Below, one piece after another: positions 17,405 through 26,209 of a stretch of DNA of 64,000 bases (within the stretch, counting starts at the first letter, position 1; every line of letters begins with the position of its first letter). The stretch comes from Flavobacteriaceae bacterium (GTDB lineage Bacteria; Bacteroidota; Bacteroidia; Flavobacteriales; Flavobacteriaceae): NCBI GenBank assembly GCA_029248405.1, contig JAQWJJ010000009.1, positions 1-64,000 of the forward strand. Reading direction: 5' to 3'. The position numbers and the translations under genes are program-made. The notes under the pieces are model-generated. The model ran no database searches. It was not told the origin of the DNA and saw only the letters and a program-made list of their open reading frames with translations.

Positions 17405-18772
17405 ATGGCCAGATTTGAACTGAAATTACCGAAAATGGGCGAAAGTGTCGCTGAGGCGACTGTCATTAATTGGCTCAAGCAAGTTGGCGATGCCATAGAA
17501 ATGGATGAGCCTGTGCTTGAAATTGCTACCGATAAGGTAGACAGCGAGGTGCCCAGTGAAGTTTCAGGTATTTTGGTTGAACAGTTTTTTGCCGTTGATG
17601 ACGTGGTAAAAGTTGGCGAAGTACTGGCCGTTATAGAAACAGAAACTTCAGGGGTTGCTGCCGCACCATCTGCGGCGGAAGCAAAAGCCATTGAACCATC
17701 TGCAACAATTGATTTTGCGGCCCAAGTAGAGGAGACCATCACCTCTGCCCAATCCATTAAGTCGGCTGCTGTCATAGAGAGCACTGACGCTAGATTTTAT
17801 TCCCCTTTGGTCAAAAACATGGCCAGTGCCGAAGGAATTTCTCAACAGGATCTCGACGCTATATCGGGGACTGGAAAAGATGGTAGGGTGACCAAAAACG
17901 ACATGCTGTCTTTTTTGACCGAGCGCACCACTGCAAAGGCTGCTGCGCCAAAACCGCTCGTTGCAGCGCAATCAGCGGATTCAAGACTGCAAGAATCCGG
18001 ATCAAAGTCTTTGGATGCTCTGTCCCAAGCCCCCTCGCTAGTCAAGGCGGTATCGCCAGCAGGTGGAGATGAAATTATTGAAATGACCCGCATGGGCAAA
18101 CTCATCGCCAGTCATATGGTGAACAGCGTGTCCACTTCTGCACATGTCCAAAGTTTTGTCGAGTGTGACGTGACCAAAATTTGGCAATGGCGCGCGAGAA
18201 TCAATCCAGCCTATTTGGCCAGAGAAGGTGAGAAGCTAACCTTTACACCAATTTTTATGGAGGCTGTAGTTAAGGCCTTGAAGGACTTTCCGATGATGAA
18301 TATTTCTGTTGACGGGGACAAAATCATCAAGCATAGAGCCATTAATCTGGGTATGGCTGCGGCACTAGATGACGGCAATCTCATAGTGCCTGTGATCAAA
18401 AACGCAGATCAACTCAATTTGGTGGGCATGAGTAAAGCGGTCAATGACCTTGCCACTCGAGCACGACAAAACAAACTCAAACCTGATGAGATTTCTGGTG
18501 GAACATATACCGTGACCAATGTGGGTAATTTTGGCAGTATCATGGGGACCCCAATCATCAACCAACCTCAGGTAGGCATACTGGCTCTTGGAGCCATTCG
18601 AAAAGTACCGGCAGTGATTGAAACAGATCAAGGAGACTTCATCGGCATTCGATACAAAATGTTCCTGTCCCATAGTTATGACCATCGCGTGGTGAACGGG
18701 GCCTTAGGCGGGATGTTTGTCAAGCGTGTAGCGGATTACCTTGAAGCTTGGGACGCCCATCGCGAGGTCTGA
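17405..18772 (+). CDS. 2-oxo acid dehydrogenase E2 (lipoamide acyltransferase)
   Basis: A 455-residue E2 core subunit, probably of the branched-chain 2-oxo acid or a related dehydrogenase. It transfers acyl groups from lipoyl-lysine to CoA. The lipoyl domain (1-80) carries K44 in EIATDKVDSEVPS. A peripheral subunit-binding domain follows at about 120-160 (FYSPLVKNMASAEGI, GTGKDGRVTKNDML). After an Ala/Ser-rich linker comes the catalytic domain from about 225. The usual active-site motif DHRxxDG here reads DHRVVNG: H427 is present, but the second catalytic residue is Asn431. E1 and E3 are not adjacent. Monocistronic with its own -7 element. Confidence 0.9.
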   Translation: MARFELKLPKMGESVAEATVINWLKQVGDAIEMDEPVLEIATDKVDSEVPSEVSGILVEQFFAVDDVVKVGEVLAVIETETSGVAAAPSAAEAKAIEPSATIDFAAQVEETITSAQSIKSAAVIESTDARFYSPLVKNMASAEGISQQDLDAISGTGKDGRVTKNDMLSFLTERTTAKAAAPKPLVAAQSADSRLQESGSKSLDALSQAPSLVKAVSPAGGDEIIEMTRMGKLIASHMVNSVSTSAHVQSFVECDVTKIWQWRARINPAYLAREGEKLTFTPIFMEAVVKALKDFPMMNISVDGDKIIKHRAINLGMAAALDDGNLIVPVIKNADQLNLVGMSKAVNDLATRARQNKLKPDEISGGTYTVTNVGNFGSIMGTPIINQPQVGILALGAIRKVPAVIETDQGDFIGIRYKMFLSHSYDHRVVNGALGGMFVKRVADYLEAWDAHREV

Positions 18773-18842
18773 GAATTGCTTCATTAAGGGGCAAAAAATC
18801 AGGGAGTTATTGTAAATAATTTTTTGTTGATCAAACTATGAT

Positions 18843-19622
18843 ATGGATTTAAATTTAACCAAGCCTATTTGTTTTTTTGATTTGGAGACCACAGGTGTCA
18901 ATGTGGCTCAAGACCGAATTGTAGAAATTTCAATACTTAAGGTTTTCCCCGGGGGCAATAAAGAAAGTGTGACTTGGCGGGTTAATCCAGAGATTCCTAT
19001 TCCCGCTCAAACCAGCGCGATTCATGGCATTACCGACGAAATGGTAGCTGATGCACCAACTTTCAAGGCTTTGGCTTCTAAAGTTTATGCCCTTATTAAA
19101 GACAGTGATTTGGCCGGTTTCAACAGCAATCGTTTTGATATTCCACTCTTGGCAGAGGAGTTGCTTCGTGCCGATGTTGATTTTGATTTAAAAAAAATGC
19201 GTGCAGTTGATGTGCAAACTATTTTCCATAAAATGGAAAAACGCACCTTGACGGCGGCTTATAAGTTTTATTGCCAAAAGGATTTGACCCAGGCCCATTC
19301 GGCCGAGGCCGATACCATGGCGACCTACGAAGTTTTGTTAGCCCAACTTGATCGCTATCCAGAATTAGAAAATGACATGGGCTATTTGGCTGAGTTTAGT
19401 GCCCACAAGCGTTTTGCGGACTTTGCAGGTTTTATACACTTTGATAAATCTGGAAAGGAAATTTTTGGATTTGGCAAGCATAAGGGTGTTTTGGTAGAAA
19501 CAGTATTGGCTCAAGAACCGGGTTATTTTGGTTGGTTGCTCAATGCCGACTTTCCGTTATACACCAAAAAAGTGTTGACACAAATCAAACTCAGAAAACT
19601 TAATACCAAAGACGGGCTATGA
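18843..19622 (+). CDS. 3'-5' exonuclease, DnaQ-like, with ExoX-like C-terminus
   Basis: A 259-residue DEDD exonuclease. Exo I is FFDLETTGV, Exo II is LAGFNSNRFDIPLL, and Exo III is AHSAEADTMATYEVL (DEDDh, with His-to-Asp spacing of five). The catalytic domain ends near residue 180. The C-terminal ~65 residues (IFGFGKHKGVLVE, EPGYFGWLL) match the exodeoxyribonuclease X-like/DUF3820-type module. It probably acts in DNA repair or proofreading-like trimming. Its stop overlaps the next start (ATGA at 19619-19622). The arrangement is conserved-looking and tight through cinA, forming one operon of four genes. Confidence 0.9.
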   Translation: MDLNLTKPICFFDLETTGVNVAQDRIVEISILKVFPGGNKESVTWRVNPEIPIPAQTSAIHGITDEMVADAPTFKALASKVYALIKDSDLAGFNSNRFDIPLLAEELLRADVDFDLKKMRAVDVQTIFHKMEKRTLTAAYKFYCQKDLTQAHSAEADTMATYEVLLAQLDRYPELENDMGYLAEFSAHKRFADFAGFIHFDKSGKEIFGFGKHKGVLVETVLAQEPGYFGWLLNADFPLYTKKVLTQIKLRKLNTKDGL

Positions 19623-20230
19623 AAATCATTTGTGTAGGGCGTAATTATGGCGCGCATATTGAGGAATTGGCCAATCAACGGCCCTCTGAACCTGTATTGT
19701 TTCTGAAACCAGATTCTGCAGTGATTTTGAAAAACAATCCTTTTATCATTCCAACCTTTTCCAATGACATTCATTTTGAGGTTGAGGTATTGGTCAAAAT
19801 CAATAAAATCGGCAAACATATCGACCGGACTTTTGCACACAATTATTACGATTCTATAGGCTTGGGTATTGATTTTACTGCAAGAGATTTACAATCTACT
19901 CTCAAGGCCAAAGGCTTGCCATGGGAGAGGGCTAAGGCTTTTGATGGATCTGCACAAATTGGGAATTTCGTCTCAAAATCGAGTTTTGAAGAGGTGCAAA
20001 ATATTGAATTTCGATTGGAGCGCAATAATGAAGTGGTGCAGGTAGGCAATACAAAGGACATGCTCTGGCAGATCGATGAGTTGATTGAATATATATCAAA
20101 ATATTTTACTTTGAAGATCGGAGATATTATCTTTACTGGTACCCCGGCCGGCGTTGGTCGTGTTGCACCGCAAGATGTTTTGACGGGATATCTAGCCGAT
20201 TTGGAATCATTTTCAGTAAAAATAAAATAG
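19619..20230 (+). CDS. Fumarylacetoacetate hydrolase family protein
   Basis: A 203-residue FAH-fold enzyme of the short type (acylpyruvase/oxaloacetate tautomerase-like). The metal-binding acids lie in FEVEVLVKI. GLGIDFTARDLQ, PWERAKAFDGSAQIG and GDIIFTGTPAGVGRV are the other family signatures. The substrate is probably a beta-diketo or oxaloacetate-like acid; the exact reaction cannot be read from sequence. The gene is translationally coupled to the exonuclease by an ATGA overlap and is 2 bases from the Hpt gene. Confidence 0.9.
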   Translation: MKIICVGRNYGAHIEELANQRPSEPVLFLKPDSAVILKNNPFIIPTFSNDIHFEVEVLVKINKIGKHIDRTFAHNYYDSIGLGIDFTARDLQSTLKAKGLPWERAKAFDGSAQIGNFVSKSSFEEVQNIEFRLERNNEVVQVGNTKDMLWQIDELIEYISKYFTLKIGDIIFTGTPAGVGRVAPQDVLTGYLADLESFSVKIK

Positions 20231-20232
20231 GA

Positions 20233-20574
20233 ATGAGTGCAGTTTATACTACAGATAACTTGAAAGAAGTGATGGGGGATGACCCTGAGTTCATTGCTGT
20301 TGTCGTTCAGGCATTTTTGGATGAAATCCCGCCAGATTTGGAAGGATTAATTGCCGCTGTTGATCAGGATGACAAAAAAGTGGCCTATCAATTCGCCCAC
20401 AAAATGAAGCCGAATATTGAAATGTTTGGCATTGACTTGATGAAAAATATTTCATCCATCGAAACTTGGTCGCGATCCTCGAAAGGTCCTGAGGCCATTA
20501 ACCCTTTAGTCGACGAAGTCAACCAAACCCTCATCGCCGTATTTGCGGCATTGAAAACTGATTTTAATCTTTAG
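20233..20574 (+). CDS. Stand-alone Hpt (histidine phosphotransfer) protein
   Basis: A 113-residue four-helix Hpt protein. The phosphorylatable His is H56 in QFAHKMKPNIEMFG, which matches the HxxK...N/G pattern of Hpt domains. LxDLIAxVxxxD-like helix spacing precedes it (DLEGLIAAVDQDD). It relays phosphate between a hybrid kinase receiver and a response regulator. No sensor kinase or response regulator lies in this window, so the partners are elsewhere. Its stop abuts the cinA start exactly (TAG then ATG). Confidence 0.85.
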   Translation: MSAVYTTDNLKEVMGDDPEFIAVVVQAFLDEIPPDLEGLIAAVDQDDKKVAYQFAHKMKPNIEMFGIDLMKNISSIETWSRSSKGPEAINPLVDEVNQTLIAVFAALKTDFNL

Positions 20575-21822
20575 ATGCAGGCGGAGATCATTACTATTGG
20601 TGATGAAATTCTCATCGGTCAGATTATTGATACCAATTCGGCCTACATCAGTAAGGCACTCAATTCCATAGGGGTTAGGGTCAATCAAATCACTTCGATT
20701 CAAGATGATCGTCAACAGATACTTCAGACCTTTGCCGAAGCCGCTGATCGTGTGGCTTTAGTCATCGTTACTGGCGGTCTTGGACCAACCAAAGATGACA
20801 TTACAAAATCTTGTTTTTTGACTTTTTTTGAAGATACATTGGTGTTGCATGAACCGACCCGTGAGCATGTCAAAATGTTATTTGCGACCTATATCCAAAA
20901 ATCACCGACCGATCAAAACCTACAGCAAGCGCTTGTGCCATCCCAGGCAGAGGTCTTGCATAATGCCCATGGGACCGCACCAGGCCTTTGGATGGTCAAA
21001 AACAATACAGTGTTTGTTTCTTTGCCTGGGGTGCCATTCGAAATGAAACATTTATTCCAAAATGAGGTGTTGCCCAGGGTCATGACGCATTTTAAGAGGC
21101 CTTTTATTTATCACCAAACCTTACTGACTTATGGACTGGGAGAAAGCTCAATTTCTGACCGAATAGAGGCCTGGGAATCGGCCTTGCCTGTAGGGGTCAA
21201 ATTGGCCTACTTACCATCTTTTGGTAAAGTGCGTTTGCGGTTGTCGGCCTCCCATAGTGATGAGTCATTTGTCACGGCCACTATCGATACCCTGATGGGT
21301 CAACTCAAAGAACAATTGTCTGATATTGCTATTGGTCTGGAAGGGCAAACCACTATGGTCGAGCAAATTGCCGACCTATTGAACGGTAAGGGCCATACCT
21401 TGAGTCTTGCTGAGAGCTGTACAGGTGGCGCTTTAGCTAGAGAAATAACGGCCCACTCGGGTGTTTCTTCCTTTTATCGGGGTGGCTTGATTCCCTATGC
21501 CACAGATTTGAAAATTAAAATTTTGGGGATTGATCCGGCTCTGATTGCGGCGCATTCAACAGTAAGCTTAGAAGTTGCTGAAGCCATGGCGCAAAGCACC
21601 AAGAAACTATTCGGCAGTGACTACGCACTTGCGACTACTGGCATAGCGGGGCCAACAAAGGGAGATGGAGAGGGAGAAGTGGGCACTGTATGCATTGCTA
21701 TTGCTGGTCCAAGTAGTGTTTGTGCAGAACAATTCATCTTTGGTAAGGCACGTGAGCGGATCATTCAAAAATCTGTAGACAAGGCCTTTGAAATGTTGTA
21801 CAAAGAAATTTCGAAAATCTGA
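20575..21822 (+). CDS. cinA: CinA: competence-damage protein / NMN amidohydrolase
   Basis: A full-length 415-residue two-domain protein. The N-terminal MoCF/COG1058 domain (about 1-170: [42 protein letters not shown]) has ADP-ribose pyrophosphatase-type activity in homologs. The C-terminal CinA domain (about 255-415: [28 protein letters not shown]) is a nicotinamide-nucleotide deamidase. It recycles NMN to NaMN for NAD. It is the last gene of the exonuclease-FAH-Hpt-cinA run. The rpmB promoter lies just downstream. Confidence 0.95.
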   Translation: MQAEIITIGDEILIGQIIDTNSAYISKALNSIGVRVNQITSIQDDRQQILQTFAEAADRVALVIVTGGLGPTKDDITKSCFLTFFEDTLVLHEPTREHVKMLFATYIQKSPTDQNLQQALVPSQAEVLHNAHGTAPGLWMVKNNTVFVSLPGVPFEMKHLFQNEVLPRVMTHFKRPFIYHQTLLTYGLGESSISDRIEAWESALPVGVKLAYLPSFGKVRLRLSASHSDESFVTATIDTLMGQLKEQLSDIAIGLEGQTTMVEQIADLLNGKGHTLSLAESCTGGALAREITAHSGVSSFYRGGLIPYATDLKIKILGIDPALIAAHSTVSLEVAEAMAQSTKKLFGSDYALATTGIAGPTKGDGEGEVGTVCIAIAGPSSVCAEQFIFGKARERIIQKSVDKAFEMLYKEISKI

Positions 21823-21832
21823 ATTCCATTTG

Positions 21833-21863
21833 TTGTGCGAGCAGATTAATTTTATTAAATTTG
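21833..21863 (+). promoter_or_regulatory. Predicted promoter of the rpmB-rpmG operon
   Basis: TTG (21833-21835; a second TTG at 21830-21832) is followed after 20 bases by TAAATTTG at 21856-21863. This fits the Bacteroidota promoter pattern. The rpmB ATG lies 35 bases further on. Confidence 0.65.
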
Positions 21864-21898
21864 CACCCTGTTTAAAAATTATTAATCAAAATCAGGCT

Positions 21899-22138
21899 AT
21901 GTCAAGAGTTTGTGAGCTTACAGGAAAAAAAGCAATGGTGGGGAACAATGTGTCTCACGCCATGAACAAGACCAAGCGTAAATTCCACGCGAATTTGTTT
22001 AAGAAGCGTTTTTACATTCCTGAGGAGGATGCATGGATCACGCTAAGAGTGTCTACATCTGCAATTAAGAATATCAATAAAAAAGGAATTTCTGCAGTTA
22101 TCAAAGAAGCCCGTGAAAAAGGCTTTTTGAACAGATAA
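21899..22138 (+). CDS. rpmB: 50S ribosomal protein L28
   Basis: This 79-residue basic ribosomal protein shows the L28 signatures [20 protein letters not shown] and [12 protein letters not shown] chose the ATG at 21899 because L28 homologs begin MSRxCExTG; the frame extends 37 codons upstream over the promoter. First gene of rpmB-rpmG-DUF4295, a block typical of Bacteroidota, placed directly before ftsY. Confidence 0.97.
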   Translation: MSRVCELTGKKAMVGNNVSHAMNKTKRKFHANLFKKRFYIPEEDAWITLRVSTSAIKNINKKGISAVIKEAREKGFLNR

Positions 22139-22165
22139 TTGTGTCACTTATAAAGGCGATTTAAA

Positions 22166-22348
22166 ATGGCTAAAAAAGGAAATAGAGTTCAGGTCATCCT
22201 AGAATGTACAGAGCACAAAGAGAGTGGAAAACCCGGAACTTCGCGTTACGTGACCACCAAAAACAAAAAGAACACACCAGACCGCATGGAGTTGAAGAAG
22301 TTCAATTCTATCTTAAAGCGTATGACGGTACATAAAGAAATTAAATAA
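22166..22348 (+). CDS. rpmG: 50S ribosomal protein L33
   Basis: The 60-residue L33 carries [19 protein letters not shown] and the basic [11 protein letters not shown] motif. It is the cysteine-poor form: only one Cys is present, so no zinc ribbon. It lies 27 bases after rpmB and 9 bases before the DUF4295 gene. Confidence 0.96.
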   Translation: MAKKGNRVQVILECTEHKESGKPGTSRYVTTKNKKNTPDRMELKKFNSILKRMTVHKEIK

Positions 22349-22357
22349 TTTAGAGTC

Positions 22358-22507
22358 ATGGCAAAGAAATCAGTCGCTTCCCTTCAAACAGGATCAAAAC
22401 GTTTAACCAAAGCCATCAAAATGGTCAAGTCACCAAAATCTGGGGCTTATACCTTTGTTGAAAGCATCATGACGCCAGAGGCAGTCAACGATTGGTTGAG
22501 TAAGTAA
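22358..22507 (+). CDS. DUF4295 family small protein
   Basis: A 49-residue basic protein (MAKKSVASLQTGSKRLTKAI, ending TPEAVNDWLSK) that follows rpmG by 9 bases. It matches the DUF4295 family, which occurs in Bacteroidota at this exact place after rpmB-rpmG. Its size, charge and operon suggest a ribosome-associated protein, which is inference. A terminator follows. Confidence 0.88.
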   Translation: MAKKSVASLQTGSKRLTKAIKMVKSPKSGAYTFVESIMTPEAVNDWLSK

Positions 22508-22527
22508 TCATTACTTCAAAAAATAAT

Positions 22528-22562
22528 TCAAAAGTCACTTTGTAAGAAGTGGCTTTTTTTTT
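22528..22562 (+). terminator. Rho-independent terminator of rpmB-rpmG-DUF4295
   Basis: AAGTCACTT (22532-22540) pairs with AAGTGGCTT (22547-22555, one G-T wobble). An eight-to-nine base T-run follows, ending at 22562. Confidence 0.82.
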
Positions 22563-22660
22563 GCACTCATGGGATTTGCACAGGCCAACTAGAGGGCTTA
22601 ATTTTATGGCGGTTAAATAACGCTCAACACATTGTTGGCGTGGGCACATCAAAACGGACT

Positions 22661-23614
22661 ATGGGCATATTTAAAAAAATATTTTCCAAAGAAAAAAAGG
22701 AAGATCTTGATAAGGGACTGGCAGTTTCCAAGCAGTCTTTTTTTGACAAGCTGTCCAAGGCAGTTGTGGGCAAAAGTAAAGTAGACGACGACGTTCTGGA
22801 TGATCTTGAACAAGTACTTATTTCTAGCGATGTCGGCGTCAATACTACCATCAAGATCATTGAACGCATCGAAGAAAGAGTGGCGCGGGATAAATATGTT
22901 GGCGCCAGCGAGTTACAGGTCTTGTTGCGCGAAGAGATAGCGGCGCTCTTGAGCGAGACGCAGGAGTCTTCAACGGATAAGGCCATCATCAATACTGAAA
23001 AGAAACCTTATGTCATCATGGTTGTGGGCGTCAATGGGGTCGGAAAGACCACCACTATTGGCAAGCTTACAGCACAATTCAAAGCTCAAGGACTCAAAGT
23101 GGTGCTCGGAGCAGCGGATACTTTTAGAGCGGCGGCGATTGATCAATTACAGATCTGGGCGGACCGAAATGAGGTCCCGTTGGTCAAACAAAAAATGGGA
23201 AGCGATCCTGCTAGTGTGGCTTTTGATACTTTAGAGTATGCCATGAAACATGACGCTGATGTAGTGCTTGTGGATACCGCTGGCCGTTTGCATAATAAAG
23301 TGAATCTGATGAATGAACTGACTAAAGTCAAACGTGTCATGGACAAGGTAGTCCCTGAGGCGCCACATGAGGTGATGCTCGTTTTGGATGGTTCTACAGG
23401 GCAAAATGCTTTTGAGCAAGCCAAGCAATTTACTGCAGCGACAGAGGTCACAGCGCTGACCATTACTAAGTTGGATGGCACTGCCAAAGGCGGAGTAGTC
23501 ATCGGGATCAGCGATCAGTTCCAAATACCAGTGAAATTCATAGGGGTGGGTGAAGGCATCAAAGATCTTCAGGTTTTTGATAAATTGGAATTTGTCGATT
23601 CCTTTTTCAATTGA
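22661..23614 (+). CDS. ftsY: Signal recognition particle receptor FtsY
   Basis: A 317-residue SRP-GTPase that docks SRP-ribosome complexes at the inner membrane. The N-terminal amphipathic stretch (MGIFKKIFSKEKKEDL) is short, without the long acidic A domain of E. coli. An NG domain follows: NxVGKTTT-type P-loop (GVNGVGKTTTIGKLT), DTFRAAA, DTAGRLH, and TKLDGTAKGG. The ATG at 22661 is preferred over the in-frame GTG at 22640, since homologs begin MGxFKK. It is separated from the ribosomal block by a terminator. No promoter with full consensus was found. Confidence 0.95.
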   Translation: MGIFKKIFSKEKKEDLDKGLAVSKQSFFDKLSKAVVGKSKVDDDVLDDLEQVLISSDVGVNTTIKIIERIEERVARDKYVGASELQVLLREEIAALLSETQESSTDKAIINTEKKPYVIMVVGVNGVGKTTTIGKLTAQFKAQGLKVVLGAADTFRAAAIDQLQIWADRNEVPLVKQKMGSDPASVAFDTLEYAMKHDADVVLVDTAGRLHNKVNLMNELTKVKRVMDKVVPEAPHEVMLVLDGSTGQNAFEQAKQFTAATEVTALTITKLDGTAKGGVVIGISDQFQIPVKFIGVGEGIKDLQVFDKLEFVDSFFN

Positions 23615-23664
23615 GATAATGACATTCATTTAACGAGGCTTAGCAATAGGCGACCAAAAAAGAT

Positions 23665-24975
23665 ATGCGGACAAAACAATTGAACAAGAATAAGATCAAC
23701 GTGATCACATTGGGTTGTTCGAAAAACGTTTACGATAGTGAAGTATTGATGGGCCAGCTGCGCGCCAATGAGCAAGAAGTGGTCCATGAGCAAGAGGGGA
23801 ATGTCGTAGTCATTAACACTTGTGGATTTATTGACAATGCCAAAGAAGAGAGTGTCAATACGATTTTGGAATATGTTCAGAAAAAACAGGCAGGTACCGT
23901 AGATAAGGTATTCGTTACAGGATGTTTGTCTGAGCGGTATAAGCCCGATTTACAAAAAGAAATTCCTGATGTTGATGCTTTTTTTGGGACAACTGAACTG
24001 CCCAACTTACTCAAGGCATTAGGCGCAGACTACAAGCAAGAACTCATCGGAGAGCGCTTGACCACTACTCCTAAGAATTATGCTTATTTGAAGATAGCCG
24101 AAGGTTGTGACCGTCCCTGCTCGTTTTGCGCCATACCGCTGATGCGCGGAAAGCACAAGAGCACACCGATCGAACACTTGGTTATCGAAGCTAAAAACTT
24201 GGCGGCGCAAGGGGTGAAAGAACTTATTTTGATTGCGCAAGATCTGACGTATTACGGTTTAGATATTTATAAGAAAAGAGCTCTAAGAGATTTGTTGGAG
24301 GCTTTAGTCGCTGTCGAAGGCATAGAATGGATCCGACTGCATTATGCTTTTCCTACTGGTTTTCCCATGGAGGTTTTGGACTTCATGCGTGCAGAACCAA
24401 AAATCTGTAATTATATAGATATTCCTCTACAGCATATTTCTGACAAAATTTTGAAATCGATGCGTCGGGGTACGACTCAAGCCAAAACGACAAAGTTGCT
24501 TCAGGATTTTAGAAGCCATGTGCCTGAGATGACTATTCGCACAACCTTAATTGTCGGTTACCCAGGAGAAACTGAAGAGGACTTTCAGACGTTATTACAA
24601 TGGGTCAAGGACATGCGTTTTGAGCGATTGGGATGCTTTACTTATTCTCACGAAGAGAACACCCATGCCTTCCAATTGGTCGATGATGTGCCCGATGAAG
24701 TCAAAATGGAAAGAGCCAATGCCATTATGGCGGTTCAGTCTCAAATATCATGGGAGCTCAATCAAGCTAAAATTGGAAAGGTATTTAAAGTTGTGATTGA
24801 CCGCAAGGAAGGCAAACACTATGTCGGTCGTACCGAACACGACAGCCCAGATGTAGATAATGAAGTGCTTATCTTGGCTGATCAGGGGTATTTGCGCACT
24901 GGTGATTTCTACCAGGTGATCATTAATGATGCTGCTGATTTTGATTTATATGCAGAGCTTTATGATGCCCAATAG
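23665..24975 (+). CDS. rimO: Ribosomal protein S12 methylthiotransferase RimO
   Basis: This 436-residue radical-SAM enzyme adds a methylthio group to the conserved Asp of ribosomal protein S12. The N-terminal UPF0004 domain binds one Fe-S cluster (LGCSKNVYDSE, NTCGFIDNAKEES, VTGCLSERY). The radical-SAM domain carries CxxxCxxC in GCDRPCSFCAIPLMRG. A TRAM domain occupies the C-terminal ~65 residues. Spacing motifs distinguish RimO from MiaB (PLMRGKHKS instead of PYTRG). The next gene starts inside its last codons. Confidence 0.95.
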   Translation: MRTKQLNKNKINVITLGCSKNVYDSEVLMGQLRANEQEVVHEQEGNVVVINTCGFIDNAKEESVNTILEYVQKKQAGTVDKVFVTGCLSERYKPDLQKEIPDVDAFFGTTELPNLLKALGADYKQELIGERLTTTPKNYAYLKIAEGCDRPCSFCAIPLMRGKHKSTPIEHLVIEAKNLAAQGVKELILIAQDLTYYGLDIYKKRALRDLLEALVAVEGIEWIRLHYAFPTGFPMEVLDFMRAEPKICNYIDIPLQHISDKILKSMRRGTTQAKTTKLLQDFRSHVPEMTIRTTLIVGYPGETEEDFQTLLQWVKDMRFERLGCFTYSHEENTHAFQLVDDVPDEVKMERANAIMAVQSQISWELNQAKIGKVFKVVIDRKEGKHYVGRTEHDSPDVDNEVLILADQGYLRTGDFYQVIINDAADFDLYAELYDAQ

Positions 24976-26209
24976 AAAATCTATAATCGTTTTATTTTTT
25001 GTGAGCCTTGTCTTGGTGCTCTGGGGTTGTGTCGGCGAGCATTCAACAAAAACACAAGCTCCAGAAATGGTCAGAATTACAGGGCCTTGGGCAGCAATGA
25101 CAAATGCTTCTATGCCTCGGTTATTTAGTGATGGCTCGTCTATTCATGCGACTTGGGTCACGACTCAAGGACCTGTCTCTACCCTTTATTTAAGTCAATA
25201 TACTGCTGAGCAATGGACCCCAGCAATTGCGGTGCATAGCGGAGATAATTGGTTTGTGAATTGGGCAGATTTCCCTCAAGTAGCGGCGAACGATGGTCAT
25301 GTTGTAACGACTTATCTGGAGAAATCCTCAAAGGCCACTTATGCCTATGACCTGCGTTATAATATTTTTAATGCCAGAACTCAAACCTGGCACAAGGGGC
25401 TCAAGCTTCACAGTGACACCACAAAAACAGAGCATGGTTTTGTCAGTATTCGTCCTTATAGAAAAGGTTTTTTAGCCGCTTGGCTCGATGGTCGTTTGAC
25501 CACTAGCCACCATCAAGGTGCCATGACGATCCGAGCCAGATCCATATCGCCGGACGGGACATTAGGGGAAGAAATGCTATTAGATGAGCGTGTTTGTGAT
25601 TGTTGTCAAACGGCCATGACCACAGATTCAATTGGCCATGCTATGGTGGCATATCGCGACAGGAGCTTGGATGAAATTCGGGACATCTCTGTGGTGTCAA
25701 TGCTGGATTCGGATAAGTGGTCATCGCCGAGTGTCATCGGTTCAGATGAATGGCAAATTGCGGGTTGTCCTGTAAATGGGCCAGCGATGGATCGTTATGC
25801 CAACCATACGGCATTGGTTTGGTTCAGTGCTCCAGAAAATGACCCACAAGTCAAAATTGCTTTTTCTGACGATGATCAGGGCTCTTTTGGACCTGCGTTC
25901 CGTCTAGACTCCGGGAATGCGACAGGTCGAGTCGCGGTGGTGATGCTCAATGAAAATGAAGCGGCTGTGCTGTGGATGGAACCAGCAGATGCAGACAAAG
26001 TGGTATTGCAGTTACAAAAAGTCTCCACTTCAGGTCGAAAAAGCCTTATGGTGACAATCGCTGATACCACTGCGGATCGTGCTAGTGGTTTTGCGCAAAT
26101 ATCGCTTTTGCATGATCAATTGTATATCGCTTATACACGAGCAGGTAAGGATTCTTCAATGATTCAGATGGTATCCTTGCCTGTAGACACGCTTTTGTAT
26201 GAATTTTAA
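24962..26209 (+). CDS. Sialidase-like lipoprotein with CDCC motif
   Basis: A 415-residue exported lipoprotein (lipobox VLWGC, Cys about residue 23). It is predicted to be a beta-propeller of the sialidase/BNR-like superfamily. Repeated blades are visible as SDGSSIHATWVT, DNWFVNWADFPQVAAND and SDDDQGSFGPAFRLDS. A distinctive cysteine motif, RVCDCCQTAMTTD, precedes YRDRS. This motif recurs in Bacteroidota proteins annotated as exo-alpha-sialidase, but I see no proof of catalytic residues. ATG at 24962 or 24965; either overlaps the end of rimO by about 12 bases. Its last 11 bases overlap the GT4 gene. Surface or periplasmic; function unproven. Confidence 0.8.
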   Translation: MMPNRKSIIVLFFVSLVLVLWGCVGEHSTKTQAPEMVRITGPWAAMTNASMPRLFSDGSSIHATWVTTQGPVSTLYLSQYTAEQWTPAIAVHSGDNWFVNWADFPQVAANDGHVVTTYLEKSSKATYAYDLRYNIFNARTQTWHKGLKLHSDTTKTEHGFVSIRPYRKGFLAAWLDGRLTTSHHQGAMTIRARSISPDGTLGEEMLLDERVCDCCQTAMTTDSIGHAMVAYRDRSLDEIRDISVVSMLDSDKWSSPSVIGSDEWQIAGCPVNGPAMDRYANHTALVWFSAPENDPQVKIAFSDDDQGSFGPAFRLDSGNATGRVAVVMLNENEAAVLWMEPADADKVVLQLQKVSTSGRKSLMVTIADTTADRASGFAQISLLHDQLYIAYTRAGKDSSMIQMVSLPVDTLLYEF

